Of a stretch of 64,000 nt of DNA, positions 26,914 through 35,509 are shown piece by piece. The position numbers and the translations under genes were made by a program. The DNA comes from an uncultured Clostridia bacterium. Lineage in GTDB: Bacteria; Bacillota; Clostridia; Christensenellales; UBA1242. The stretch covers positions 322,222 to 386,221 of the forward strand of contig CAKVMH010000001.1 of NCBI GenBank assembly GCA_934772045.1. Direction: 5' to 3'. Under the pieces are notes generated by a model, which did not search any database, was not told where the DNA came from, and was given only the letters and a program-made list of their open reading frames with translations. Numbering within the stretch: position 1 is the stretch's first letter; every line of letters begins with the position of its first letter.

Positions 26914-27474
26914 ATGTCTAAAAACTTAAAACTTTCATATATTTTGACTTTTGTGCTTTTCGTCATCAGTTTTGCATGGCAAACTTTAACCAACTATTTT
27001 AGAGGCGTAGGCATTAATTTTGTTGCTATGCTTGCAATTACACTCGCATTAATGGCAATTGTTATTGTGGATAAAACAACACGTAAAAGGATGATTGATT
27101 TATTTATTATTTGCGCATTATTTGTTGTAATGGAAAGCATTATTTATTTTGCTTTGGAATTTGGTTCACCAACGCTTGACCTTTACGAAGGTATGCATGT
27201 TTACCAAAATGTGATTGCAAGTTTAGGCTTTTTATTCTTAGCATACACAATTTTTAGGTTGATTTGTGAAGTTAAAGGCACTAAAATTGGTTTCATTGAA
27301 GCAATGTTAGGTAATAAAGTTAGCCAAAAGCCACGCCAACCAAAAGAATTGACAAATGGTAGCCTTGAAAATAAGCCAAAGAATGCCGATTTAGAAACAT
27401 TAGATGGCGATGTAGATGCAATGGCAGAACAACCAACGACCCAAGCCAATTTAGACACAAGGGAAGAGGAGTAA
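26914..27474 (+). CDS. Membrane protein of unknown function, four helices
   Basis: A 186-residue protein with a strong AAAGGAG site, four hydrophobic segments (about residues 7-24, 31-50, 60-81 and 96-117) and an acidic, probably disordered cytoplasmic tail of about 55 residues (residues 130-186, ending REEE). No family is recognised. It is transcribed alone from its own promoter and ends at a strong terminator. Confidence 0.8.
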   Translation: MSKNLKLSYILTFVLFVISFAWQTLTNYFRGVGINFVAMLAITLALMAIVIVDKTTRKRMIDLFIICALFVVMESIIYFALEFGSPTLDLYEGMHVYQNVIASLGFLFLAYTIFRLICEVKGTKIGFIEAMLGNKVSQKPRQPKELTNGSLENKPKNADLETLDGDVDAMAEQPTTQANLDTREEE

Positions 27475-27486
27475 TTTAAACAGTAT

Positions 27487-27511
27487 AAGCACGCACTATG
27501 CGTGCTTTTTT
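27487..27511 (+). terminator. Terminator
   Basis: AAGCACGCA-CTA-TGCGTGCTT followed by T; 9-bp perfect stem. Confidence 0.92.
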
Positions 27512-27631
27512 GTGAATACAACAAACTATATTTATTAGTGAAACCGAAATGAATTGGTTTATTTGTTAATGAGATGCGTAAATGAATCCCTTTAATTAAA
27601 TAATTAAATTAAAAAAAATTTTGTTTTTGTG

Positions 27632-27660
27632 TTGACAAGTTTATTGTAATGTGCTAATAT
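27632..27660 (+). promoter_or_regulatory. Promoter of rpmG-secE-nusG
   Basis: TTGACA, 17-bp spacer, TAATAT, with TGC before the -10. Confidence 0.9.
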
Positions 27661-27666
27661 GAAAGT

Positions 27667-27775
27667 ACACCAAAGCAGGTGTTTTTTTAAGCAATAATGT
27701 AAATTGCTTCAAGCACCTTTCAACTTAACACCTTGTGTTTTGTTGGTTTATGGATATAATTAAAAGGAGCGTAAT
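27667..27775 (+). promoter_or_regulatory. Structured leader with competing hairpins upstream of rpmG
   Basis: The predicted transcript begins with ACACC (27667-27671), which pairs with GGTGT (27778-100, i.e. 27678-27682) and is followed by seven T, a terminator-like hairpin at the very 5' end. The same AGGTG (27677-27681) can instead pair with CACCT (27714-27718), enclosing a second hairpin AAGCAAT/ATTGCTT (27689-27695 with 27703-27709), or with ACACCT at 27728-27733. A further AACAC-CTT-GTGTT hairpin lies at 27727-27739. These folds exclude each other. Regulation by attenuation or RNA stability is inference. Confidence 0.5.
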
Positions 27776-27946
27776 ATGGCAAAGAAAGCAAAAAGCAAAA
27801 GGGAAAAGATTATTTTAGAGTGCACAGAGTGCAAAAATCGTAACTATAACACTACTAAAAACAAGGCAAACGACCCAGATAGGTTGGAACTTAATAAATA
27901 TTGCCCTACTTGCAGGAAAGTGACTGCTCATAAAGAAACTAAATAG
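27776..27946 (+). CDS. rpmG: Ribosomal protein bL33
   Basis: A 56-residue large-subunit protein with both zinc-binding pairs, CTEC (16-19) and CPTC (43-46), so it is the zinc-containing (C+) form. The central 'NYNTTKNKANDPDRLELNKY' and the end 'RKVTAHKETK' are typical. AAAGGAG precedes ATG. It heads the rpmG-secE-nusG unit, as in many Bacillota. Confidence 0.95.
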   Translation: MAKKAKSKREKIILECTECKNRNYNTTKNKANDPDRLELNKYCPTCRKVTAHKETK

Positions 27947-27954
27947 GAGATATT

Positions 27955-28254
27955 ATGGCTGAAAATAATAACACGCAAGTTGAAACAAAAGAATTGAAAA
28001 ATAAGTCCAATGGCAAAGTTGTTGAAGTGAAGGCTAAATCTAACAAAAAACAAAAAAATGCTAAGGTTAAAAAACCAAACAAGTTGGCTAAATCGCTTAA
28101 GGACACTGGTTCTGAAATTAAAAAGGTTACTTGGCCAAAATTTAAAGATGTGGTTAAACAAACAGGTGTTGTACTTGTAGTTGTGCTTGTTTTCACGCTT
28201 GTTTTGTTCGGGCTAGACAGGCTTTGTTCTTGGTTAGTTAGTCTGTTGTTTTAG
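27955..28254 (+). CDS. secE: Preprotein translocase subunit SecE
   Basis: A 99-residue single-span subunit of the SecYEG channel. An extended Lys/Asn-rich N-terminal part (about 55 residues) precedes the conserved amphipathic segment 'EIKKVTWPKFKDVVKQT' and one membrane helix 'VVLVVVLVFTLVLFGLD'. AGGAG precedes ATG; spacing to rpmG is 8 nt and to nusG 13 nt. Confidence 0.95.
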   Translation: MAENNNTQVETKELKNKSNGKVVEVKAKSNKKQKNAKVKKPNKLAKSLKDTGSEIKKVTWPKFKDVVKQTGVVLVVVLVFTLVLFGLDRLCSWLVSLLF

Positions 28255-28267
28255 TTAAGGAGATTTT

Positions 28268-28828
28268 ATGGCAATTGTAGATAATAACATTGACAAAGAA
28301 CCAAAGTGGTATGTGCTCCATGTTTTTTCAGGATATGAAAACATTGCAAAGCAAAATTTGGAAATAACAATTGATAAATATGATTTGCAAAACCGCATTT
28401 TCGACATCATCATTCCTATGGAAGACGAACTTGTTGAGAAACGTGGCAAAAAAGTGCTTGTTCCTAAAAAGACAATGCCAGGCTACATTTTGGTTAAAAT
28501 GATTTATGGCGACGACATTTGGCACGCTGTTACTCGTACACAATACATCACAGGTTTCGTTGGGCCAAAAGGTAGACCAATTTGTATTACAGACGACGAA
28601 GCAAGACGTATGGGCGTTGACGGTGCAAGCATGCACGAAGCAAAAATGGAACTTGATGTTAAGGTTGGCGATATGATTGAAATCCTTGACGGTTCACTTG
28701 CTAACTTTGTCGGCGTGGTTAAAGCAGTTGACAACGAAAATCAAAAAGTTACGGCAAGCGTTGAAATGTTTGGGCGCGAAAGTGATGTTGAGTTGTCGTT
28801 CTCGCAAATTCGCGTAAGCAATAAATAA
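28268..28828 (+). CDS. nusG: Transcription termination/antitermination protein NusG
   Basis: A 186-residue protein with the NGN domain ('KWYVLHVFSGYENIAKQNLE', 'KKTMPGYILVKM', 'TGFVGPKGRP') and a C-terminal KOW domain ('VKVGDMIEILDGSLANFVG'). It binds RNA polymerase and links it to the ribosome or Rho. AGGAG lies 5 nt before ATG. It is followed 8 nt later by an unidentified gene rather than directly by rplK. Confidence 0.97.
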   Translation: MAIVDNNIDKEPKWYVLHVFSGYENIAKQNLEITIDKYDLQNRIFDIIIPMEDELVEKRGKKVLVPKKTMPGYILVKMIYGDDIWHAVTRTQYITGFVGPKGRPICITDDEARRMGVDGASMHEAKMELDVKVGDMIEILDGSLANFVGVVKAVDNENQKVTASVEMFGRESDVELSFSQIRVSNK

Positions 28829-28836
28829 GGAGAGTT

Positions 28837-29190
28837 ATGAAAAAAGCAAATTTTCTTGATACAGTTACAGTAAATGATTACAAAACATTAATTAAAAATT
28901 CTTATATGGACAACCATTGCACATTGCTTGGTTTTGAAAAGGTTTATGATGCTGACGGCGTTGTTCAAACTGTTAAACTTGCAATTTACAACAAATTAAC
29001 AGATAAAAAATCAATCATCAAATTGACGCAATATTCATGTTCAAATGGTCAATTTGAAAATGATTGGATGGAATTTGTTAAAGATAAAGTTGGTGAAAAG
29101 AATTTATATTCATCATTGTTGAAACAAGCAAAATCACGCCAAAAAGCATCTAAAACACCAGTTTTTAAAAATGAAGAATTTAACGCTTAA
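28837..29190 (+). CDS. Unknown protein co-transcribed with nusG
   Basis: A 117-residue soluble protein starting 8 nt after nusG with AAGGAGAG before ATG. It has no membrane segment or signal. The first ~90 residues look like a compact alpha/beta domain ('LLGFEKVYDADGVVQTVKLAIYN', 'KKSIIKLTQYSCSNGQFEND'), and the last 25 are basic (SLLKQAKSRQKASK). I recognise no family. Its position inside the highly conserved nusG-rplK interval, where usually nothing lies, makes it likely to be expressed at high level and possibly connected to transcription or translation; that is inference. Confidence 0.75.
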   Translation: MKKANFLDTVTVNDYKTLIKNSYMDNHCTLLGFEKVYDADGVVQTVKLAIYNKLTDKKSIIKLTQYSCSNGQFENDWMEFVKDKVGEKNLYSSLLKQAKSRQKASKTPVFKNEEFNA

Positions 29191-29299
29191 TTGTTTTTAA
29201 CAACAAACCATATTTATGAGCGTATGCGAAATAAATTGGTTTATTTTAATTAATCATTTTGAATTTATCTTGTTTTAATTATATTTATAAATGAAAATG

Positions 29300-29365
29300 A
29301 CGGAAACTCATCTGCCGTAAAGTGAGGGAACTTTCGTGGGAGAGATAGTCGACTCATTAACCACG
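29300..29365 (+). promoter_or_regulatory. Structured rplK-rplA leader, putative L1 operator
   Basis: Three adjacent helices can be drawn: ACGG/CCGT (29300-29303 with 29315-29318), AAAGT/ACTTT (29319-29323 with 29330-29334) and CGTGG/CCACG (29335-29339 with 29361-29365). The last, with GTGGGAG at its 5' side, resembles the L1-binding element known in L11-L1 operon leaders. Autoregulation by L1 is inferred from this likeness and position. Confidence 0.5.
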
Positions 29366-29394
29366 CCACATATTAAAAAAGGAGAATAATAGAG

Positions 29395-29835
29395 ATGGCA
29401 AAAAAAGTTAAAGCAGTTGTTAACATTCAACTTCCTGCAACAAAAGCCACACCAGCACCACCAGTTGGTTCAGTGCTTGGTCCACACGGCATTAACATTG
29501 CAGGTTTTGTTAAAGAATTTAACGACAAAACACAATCAATGGTGGGCTTTACAGTTCCATGTGTTATCACTATCTATGAAGATAGGAGTTTCACATTCAT
29601 CTTAAAACAACCACCAGCAGCTGACCTTATTATGAAGGAAGCTAAAATCGAAAAGGGTAGCGATAAAGCACCTAAAAACAAAGTTGGTAAAATCACAGTC
29701 GAACAACTTAAAAAAATCGCAGAAACTAAAATGAGCGACCTTAATGCTTCAAGCATTGAATCAGCAATGAGCATGATTGCAGGTTCTTGCCGTAGCATGG
29801 GCGTTGTTGTGGAGGGTTATAATGACAAAAAGTAA
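29395..29835 (+). CDS. rplK: Ribosomal protein uL11
   Basis: A 146-residue protein of the GTPase-associated centre. Typical features are 'KVKAVVNIQLPATKATPAPPVGSVLGPHGIN' (split here as the Pro-rich L11 N-terminal segment), 'FILKQPPAADLIMKEA' and the C-terminal rRNA-binding 'MIAGSCRSMGVVVEG'. AAGGAG lies 11 nt before ATG. Its last 14 nt overlap rplA. Confidence 0.98.
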   Translation: MAKKVKAVVNIQLPATKATPAPPVGSVLGPHGINIAGFVKEFNDKTQSMVGFTVPCVITIYEDRSFTFILKQPPAADLIMKEAKIEKGSDKAPKNKVGKITVEQLKKIAETKMSDLNASSIESAMSMIAGSCRSMGVVVEGYNDKK

Positions 29836-30508
29836 GAACTATAAAGAAGCCCTTAAAGTTATTGATAAAGCAAAAACTTACACAGCAAGGGAAGCAATGG
29901 ACGCCGTAGTTGCAACAAGCAAAGCAAAGTTTGACGAAACAGTTGAACTTCACGTTAAACTTGGTGTAGATGGTCGTAACGCAGACCAACAAGTTCGTGG
30001 CGTTTGCGTATTACCAGAAGGTACAGGTAAAACTGTTCGCGTTTTGGTTATCACTCGTGGTGACAAAGCTGAAGAAGCGCGCAAAGCTGGCGCAGACATT
30101 GTTGGTGACGACGATATTATCGCAAAAATCATGGGCGGTTGGTTAGACTTTGATGTCTGCATCACCACACCAGACATGATGGGCGCAATCGGTCGTTGTG
30201 CACGTATCTTAGGGCCTAAAGGCTTAATGCCAAACCCAAAGAGTGGCACTGTAACAATGGACGTTACAAAAGCTATCAACGATGTTAAAGCAGGTAAAGT
30301 TGAATATCGTTTGGATAAACAAAACATTATCCACGTTCGCATCGGTAAAGTTAGTTTCGGTGCTGAAAAGTTGTACAACAACTTGACAACAGTTATGGAC
30401 GCAATTGTTAAAGCTAAACCAGCTGCAGCAAAAGGCACATACTTAAGGTCAATTTATGTTGCAACAACAATGGGGCCAAGCGTTAAATTAAGTTACGACA
30501 TGAAATAA
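29822..30508 (+). CDS. rplA: Ribosomal protein uL1
   Basis: A 228-residue protein of the L1 stalk and translational repressor of its own operon. It contains 'SKNYKEALKVIDKAKTY', 'LGVDGRNADQQVRG', 'LGPKGLMPNPKSGTVT' and the closing 'GTYLRSIYVATTMGPSVKL'. The start is ATG 29822, with GGAGGG 6 nt upstream inside rplK; an in-frame upstream TTG is rejected. It overlaps rplK by 14 nt, so the two are translationally coupled. The usual rplJ-rplL pair does not follow. Confidence 0.97.
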   Translation: MTKSKNYKEALKVIDKAKTYTAREAMDAVVATSKAKFDETVELHVKLGVDGRNADQQVRGVCVLPEGTGKTVRVLVITRGDKAEEARKAGADIVGDDDIIAKIMGGWLDFDVCITTPDMMGAIGRCARILGPKGLMPNPKSGTVTMDVTKAINDVKAGKVEYRLDKQNIIHVRIGKVSFGAEKLYNNLTTVMDAIVKAKPAAAKGTYLRSIYVATTMGPSVKLSYDMK

Positions 30509-30564
30509 TAGTTAAATAACATTTATTGCTTATTAACGATTACCCAAAATAAATTTAAACATAG

Positions 30565-30588
30565 AAAACCAGCATCGCTGGTTTTTTT
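30565..30588 (+). terminator. Terminator of rplK-rplA
   Basis: AAAACCAGC-ATC-GCTGGTTTT followed by T. Confidence 0.92.
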
Positions 30589-30608
30589 GTATAAATATTA
30601 TCTTTGGG

Positions 30609-30637
30609 TTGAATTTTTACAATTTGTATGTTAAAAT
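30609..30637 (+). promoter_or_regulatory. Promoter of uvrA
   Basis: TTGAAT, 17-bp spacer, TAAAAT. No LexA box is evident to me. Confidence 0.7.
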
Positions 30638-30686
30638 AAAAGTTAATCAAAATTGCTTTTTTGGTTAAAATAAACAAAGGAAGAGT

Positions 30687-33506
30687 ATGTTAGAAAATAT
30701 TGTTATAAAAGGTGCTAAGGAAAACAATTTAAAAAATGTAAATTTAACCATTCCTAAAAACAAGTTGGTTGTTTTTTGCGGTGTCAGTGGTTGTGGTAAA
30801 TCGACTTTGGCATTCGATACAATCTTTGCTGAAGGTCAACGCAGGTATATGGAGAGTTTGTCCAGTTATGCCCGTCAATTTTTAGGGCAAATGAACAAAC
30901 CTAATGTTGAAAGTATTGACGGTTTGAGCCCTGCCATATCAATCGACCAAAAGAGCACAAACAACAATCCGCGTTCGACAGTTGGCACAATTACAGAAAT
31001 TTACGATTATTTGCGTCTGCTTTTTGCGCGTATTGGTAAACCTTATTGCCCTAAATGTGGCAAGCCAATCACCGTGCAAACATTGGACCAAATCGTGGAT
31101 AAAGTTTTGGAAGCGCCAGACAACGCTAAAATGCTGGTTATGGCACCTATTATTCGTAGCCAAAAAGGTACACATGAAAAGGTGCTTGAAAGTTTAAGGA
31201 AAGATGGTTTTGCGCGCGTCATGGTTGACGGCGAAGTTTATTCTTTGGACGACAGCATTGTTTTGGAAAAAAATAAACGTCACAATATTTATGTTGTTGT
31301 GGATAGGTTGGTTAAGCGTGAAGGCATTGTGTCGCGTTTGACTGAGTCGGTAAACAAATGCTTGCAAATGGCTGACGGTTTAGTTATTGTAGACACAAAC
31401 GGCGCAGATAAATTGTACAGCATTAAGTATAGTTGTGTGGATTGCGGTGTGTCAATACCAGATATTGAGCCAAGTTTGTTCAGTTTTAATAATCATGCTG
31501 GTGCTTGCCCTAAATGCGCGGGCTTAGGTTATGTTGTGAAAATTGGTGAAAATGCAATTGTTAAAAACGACCAATTGTCAATCAATGAAGGTGCGTTGGC
31601 AATTATGGGCTTTAACATTGACGCACTGGGCATAACAAAAAAGGCGCTAGATAAATTCGCCCACGAACACGGTTTCACTTTAAACACACCTTATTATAAA
31701 ATCCCTTTGGAAGCAAGGCGAATTTTGATGTATGGCGAAACGGCAGAGCAAGGCGAACTTGCACAAAATTTGAACCAATATTTGCGTACACCTGGGGCTA
31801 AATTTATGGGTGTTGTGCCAGACTTAATGCGTAGGTTCCAAGACAGCCAAAGCGAGTACATTAAAGAAGAAATTTACAAGTTGATGAGCGAAGATGTATG
31901 CCCAGAATGTTTGGGCAAACGCTTAAATCCAAGTGCGTTATCAATAAAAATTGAAGGCAAATCAATCGCGGATTTATGCGACATGTCTATTATTAAATTA
32001 TATTCATTCATTACTGGCTTAAAGTTAACAAAAACTGAACAAGCAATTGCACAAAGCATTGTGAATGAAATTAGCGCAAGGCTCTCATTCCTTATAAATG
32101 TTGGTTTAACTTACCTTACACTTTCTCGCCGTGCAGGCACGCTTTCAGGTGGTGAGTCACAACGCATAAGGCTTGCAACTCAAATTGGCAGTGGGTTAAG
32201 TGGTGTGCTTTACATTTTGGACGAACCTAGCATTGGGCTACATCAACGCGATAACGATAAATTGATTGACACGCTTAAAAACTTGCGTGATTTAGGCAAC
32301 ACTTTAATTGTTGTCGAACACGACGAAGACACAATTCGTCAAGCAGATTTCCTTGTGGATATCGGCCCTAAGGCAGGCGTTCATGGTGGCGAAGTTGTGG
32401 CAACTGGCAGTGTGGACGATTTGATTGCAAGCCCAAAATCAATTACTGGCAAATTTTTAAGTGGCGAAATGAAAATTGAAGTGCCAACCGAAAGGCGTCT
32501 ACCGGACAAAGGTTTTATTCGTCTGCTCGGCTGTAATGAACACAATATTCGCAATTTAGATGTGGCAATTCCGCGCGGAGTGCTTACATGCGTGACGGGT
32601 GTGAGCGGTAGCGGTAAATCTACTTTGGTTAATGACATTTTCTATCAAGCAATTTTCAATAAGTTGAACAAACGCGACCAAGACAAGACAATCAAAGCAA
32701 TGCTTGGCGATGAAGGAATAGATAAAGTTATTCAAATTGACCAATCACCTATCGGAAGAACACCGCGCAGTAACCCAGCAACATATTCAGGGCTTTTCAC
32801 AAAAATACGCGAATTGTTTGCATCTACACCTTCGGCTAAGGAAAAGGGCTTTGACCCAGGGAAATTCAGTTTCAATATCCCAGGTGGGCGTTGCGAGGCA
32901 TGTATGGGCGACGGCGTAAAAAGGTTGAAAATGTATTTCATGGCAGATGTTTTCGTGCCTTGTGAAGTGTGTGCTGGTAAACGCTATTCGCGTGAAATAC
33001 TTGATGTAAAATATAAAGGCAAAAACATTTACGACGTCTTAGAAATGACAATTGATGAAGCATATGATTTCTTTGACGCGATTCCACAAATCAAACGCAT
33101 TTTGCAAACTTTGGTTGATGTTGGTTTGGGTTATGTTAAATTGGGGCAAAATGGCACCACACTTTCAGGTGGTGAAGCACAAAGGCTGAAATTAGCAAGC
33201 GAACTGACACGCAGGGACACAGGCAACACAGTTTATATTTTAGACGAACCAACGACAGGGCTTCATTCGTACGATGTGAAAAAGTTAGTTTCAATTTTAT
33301 ATCGCCTTGTTGGTAAGGGAAACACAGTTGTTGTTATTGAACATAATTTAGATGTGGTTAAAACTGCTGATTATATTATAGACATGGGTCCAGAAGGAGG
33401 CGACAATGGTGGTACAATTGTTGCCGTCGGCACACCGGAAGAAATTGCTAAAAATAAAAATAGTTACACAGGCATGTATCTAAAAAAGATGTTAGGTAAA
33501 AAGTAA
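30687..33506 (+). CDS. uvrA: Excinuclease ABC subunit A
   Basis: UvrA is the damage-sensing ATPase of nucleotide excision repair. The 939-residue protein has the full length and both ABC modules: Walker A GVSGCGKST (32-40) and GVSGSGKST in the second half, two signature motifs LSGGESQR and LSGGEAQR, Walker B segments 'LYILDEPSIGLHQRD' and 'VYILDEPTTGLHSYD', and zinc-finger cysteines 'CPKCGKPI', 'CVDCGVS', 'CPKCAGLG' and 'CEACMGDGV...CEVCAGKRY'. AAAGGAAG precedes ATG. uvrB is not adjacent; the gene stands alone here. Confidence 0.98.
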   Translation: MLENIVIKGAKENNLKNVNLTIPKNKLVVFCGVSGCGKSTLAFDTIFAEGQRRYMESLSSYARQFLGQMNKPNVESIDGLSPAISIDQKSTNNNPRSTVGTITEIYDYLRLLFARIGKPYCPKCGKPITVQTLDQIVDKVLEAPDNAKMLVMAPIIRSQKGTHEKVLESLRKDGFARVMVDGEVYSLDDSIVLEKNKRHNIYVVVDRLVKREGIVSRLTESVNKCLQMADGLVIVDTNGADKLYSIKYSCVDCGVSIPDIEPSLFSFNNHAGACPKCAGLGYVVKIGENAIVKNDQLSINEGALAIMGFNIDALGITKKALDKFAHEHGFTLNTPYYKIPLEARRILMYGETAEQGELAQNLNQYLRTPGAKFMGVVPDLMRRFQDSQSEYIKEEIYKLMSEDVCPECLGKRLNPSALSIKIEGKSIADLCDMSIIKLYSFITGLKLTKTEQAIAQSIVNEISARLSFLINVGLTYLTLSRRAGTLSGGESQRIRLATQIGSGLSGVLYILDEPSIGLHQRDNDKLIDTLKNLRDLGNTLIVVEHDEDTIRQADFLVDIGPKAGVHGGEVVATGSVDDLIASPKSITGKFLSGEMKIEVPTERRLPDKGFIRLLGCNEHNIRNLDVAIPRGVLTCVTGVSGSGKSTLVNDIFYQAIFNKLNKRDQDKTIKAMLGDEGIDKVIQIDQSPIGRTPRSNPATYSGLFTKIRELFASTPSAKEKGFDPGKFSFNIPGGRCEACMGDGVKRLKMYFMADVFVPCEVCAGKRYSREILDVKYKGKNIYDVLEMTIDEAYDFFDAIPQIKRILQTLVDVGLGYVKLGQNGTTLSGGEAQRLKLASELTRRDTGNTVYILDEPTTGLHSYDVKKLVSILYRLVGKGNTVVVIEHNLDVVKTADYIIDMGPEGGDNGGTIVAVGTPEEIAKNKNSYTGMYLKKMLGKK

Positions 33507-33947
33507 TTTAAATTTATATGTGAATAATAAATATTTCAAATAGTTTAATATTAAAATACATTTATGATAAAAACATTTTATTTGTAAAAAATATAAAAAA
33601 CTATAATTAAAATTTAATTAAAAAGTAAATTATTACAAAAAAATTTAATAATATATTAAAATTAAAAATGGCAAAATTAAATTGCCATTTTTTTTGTTTG
33701 CATTGATAAAAACTTACAAAATAAAAAAATATTTTAATTAGCATTTTTTATTTAATTTACATAAAAATTAATTATTTTATATAAAATAATTAAAAAAATT
33801 AATAAAAATAATAAAAATTAAGTTAATTTATAATAAACCTATATCTTTAATTTATTTTTTTAATTTTCCTAAATTGTTTTTATTAATTTATTTATTGAAA
33901 TGAATTTTATATGTTTTTTATTTAATTTTTGTTTTAAAATTTTAATC
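33507..33947 (+). other. A/T-rich intergenic region
   Basis: Very A/T-rich, no gene seen. It contains the terminator at 33664-33696, and the rest is low-complexity A/T. Confidence 0.6.
33664..33696 (+). terminator. Terminator downstream of uvrA
   Basis: An 11-bp stem AAAAATGGCAA / TTGCCATTTTT with a 7-nt loop and T run, about 160 nt after the uvrA stop. Confidence 0.8.
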
Positions 33948-34541
33948 CTAGTAAACAAGTAAAACGACATATTGTTTTAAAAGCACAGTGACTAAACAGA
34001 ATGCGAAAACGAAAGCAAACAGTACAATTGTGTATAACAATAAACTACTATCATTTTTGTTAAAGCAACTTTTAAAATAATTTTGGCAATTGCAATACTT
34101 GCTTACTTCTAAAATGACAATTAACAACATGGCAATTTCAACAAGGATAATTGCCAAAAGCAAAATTATCGAAATCAATACATTGAAAAACCCAAAGATT
34201 AAAATTATGCTGACGAAGATTAAAATTTGACTATACACAAAATAAAGATAAAACAAGATGCCAATAACAGAAAGGTAAGGCTTGCAAAATGTTAAAAGTA
34301 TAACAAGATAAATAAAACCAACAACCATAATGCAATTGAAGATGAAGGTTGCAAACCCAATTCTCCCACGCAAAAAATTAATGTATGGCACATTGTCTAA
34401 ATTAATGTTAAAAATGCCACCATTCAAATTGATTGCGGAAATAACGGCAAGGACAACGCAAATTAAGGAAAGAATGATTAAAATAATAAACAAAGCCTTT
34501 TTACGTCGAATGCTCTCTTTCAATCGCTCCATTAGTTGCAT
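33948..34541 (-). CDS. Multi-span membrane protein of unknown function
   Basis: A 197-residue, highly hydrophobic protein on the minus strand. A basic N-terminus (MERLKESIRRKKA) leads into the first helix 'LFIILIILSLICVVLAVISA', then an outside loop, and four further helices to the C-terminus. The layout is somewhat reminiscent of SpoIIM-like proteins, but I see no decisive motif and leave it unnamed. No Shine-Dalgarno is seen; ATG 34541 or the ATG at 34532 could start it. It is flanked on both sides by long A/T-rich stretches. Confidence 0.6.
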   Translation of the reverse strand: MQLMERLKESIRRKKALFIILIILSLICVVLAVISAINLNGGIFNINLDNVPYINFLRGRIGFATFIFNCIMVVGFIYLVILLTFCKPYLSVIGILFYLYFVYSQILIFVSIILIFGFFNVLISIILLLAIILVEIAMLLIVILEVSKYCNCQNYFKSCFNKNDSSLLLYTIVLFAFVFAFCLVTVLLKQYVVLLVY

Positions 34542-34851
34542 ATATATTTTATGTTCAAAAGTTTTAAAAATTGACAGCAAAATTAATAATATAAGCTGGC
34601 AAAGTACAAGATTATAGATGCCAGAGCTATAATGATTAATTCAAAAATTTTAATATAAAAAATTAAAATCTAATTAAATTATAAACAATAATTGAATAAT
34701 TTATATATTTTTAAATAATTTTTTTATTTTTGATAACAAATTAGAAATTTATAAATAAATTTATTGCAATATTTAAACCTAATATTTTTTGTTGTTTTTA
34801 ATAGTGAAGTAATATTTAACAAATTTTAGTTTTTATCATAACGTGTTATAA
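34542..34851 (+). other. A/T-rich intergenic region
   Basis: No gene seen. It should hold the promoters of the two divergent genes (minus-strand membrane protein, plus-strand collagen-like protein). A CATAACGT at 34837 could be a sporulation-type -10, but this is weak. Confidence 0.4.
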
Positions 34852-34864
34852 GGGAATATTTCCC
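34852..34864 (+). promoter_or_regulatory. Palindrome upstream of the collagen-like gene
   Basis: GGGAA-TAT-TTCCC, perfect 5-bp arms, 21 nt before the start codon. It could be an operator or an RNA hairpin near the 5' end of the transcript. Confidence 0.4.
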
Positions 34865-34885
34865 ATTGATATAAAAGGAGAAAAT

Positions 34886-35509
34886 ATGAGTTGTTTTAAT
34901 TTTAATCCTTGTTGTTTCACACCAAAACCAATTCAGCCCAACGAGCAAGGAGATAGAAGTATCGACAGAATTATATACACTGGCATTACTGGTCCGACTG
35001 GTCCGCAAGGTCCAGCGGGGTTGACGGGGACACAAGGTCCAACAGGGGCAACTGGTTCTACCGGACCAACCGGTCCTACAGGCCCTACCGGTCCAACAGG
35101 GCCTACAGGTGCAACAGGCGTAGCAGGCTTAACCACAGCATATTTGACAAGTACAAATGCCAAAAACGCTGATCCAATTTTTATAAGAACAAGCGAATAT
35201 CCGTTTGACCAAAATGATATTGTTTTAAACGGTGCAGGTACGGAAGTAACAATAACTGCGGGAAGTTATATTATAGAATATGGAGCGACTGCAGACAGTA
35301 AGGACGGAACTGCACCAACATTGGCGTTGTCTTTTAATGGGAATGTGGAAGCAATTACAACCCGTACGGGCAAGACAAATGACATGTCTGATCTTCATGG
35401 TGTGCATATGCATGTGACACAATTACAAGATAAGCTGATGTTGAAAACGGCAACTTCAGCACAGTTGACATACAACAATGTGTATTTGTTAATCAGGAAA
35501 CTGGATTAA
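34886..35509 (+). CDS. Collagen-like (BclA-type) spore-surface protein
   Basis: A 207-residue protein in three parts: a Cys-containing N-terminus MSCFNFNPCCF with a linker, 16 perfect Gly-X-Y triplets (residues 33-80, mostly GPT and GAT), and a C-terminal domain of ~125 residues that resembles the trimerising jelly-roll end of BclA-type exosporium proteins ('AGSYIIEYGATAD', 'YNNVYLLIRKLD'). GPT triplets with Thr are typical O-glycosylation sites in BclA. AAAAGGAG precedes ATG. Next to spoIVB and in a spore former, a coat or exosporium location is likely; this is inferred from family and context. Confidence 0.85.
   Translation: MSCFNFNPCCFTPKPIQPNEQGDRSIDRIIYTGITGPTGPQGPAGLTGTQGPTGATGSTGPTGPTGPTGPTGPTGATGVAGLTTAYLTSTNAKNADPIFIRTSEYPFDQNDIVLNGAGTEVTITAGSYIIEYGATADSKDGTAPTLALSFNGNVEAITTRTGKTNDMSDLHGVHMHVTQLQDKLMLKTATSAQLTYNNVYLLIRKLD

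Noticed and set aside
34933..35163. Minus-strand frame with repeated GPVGPV
   Set aside because: It mirrors the Gly-X-Y repeat of the collagen-like gene, which has the ribosome binding site and sensible ends.
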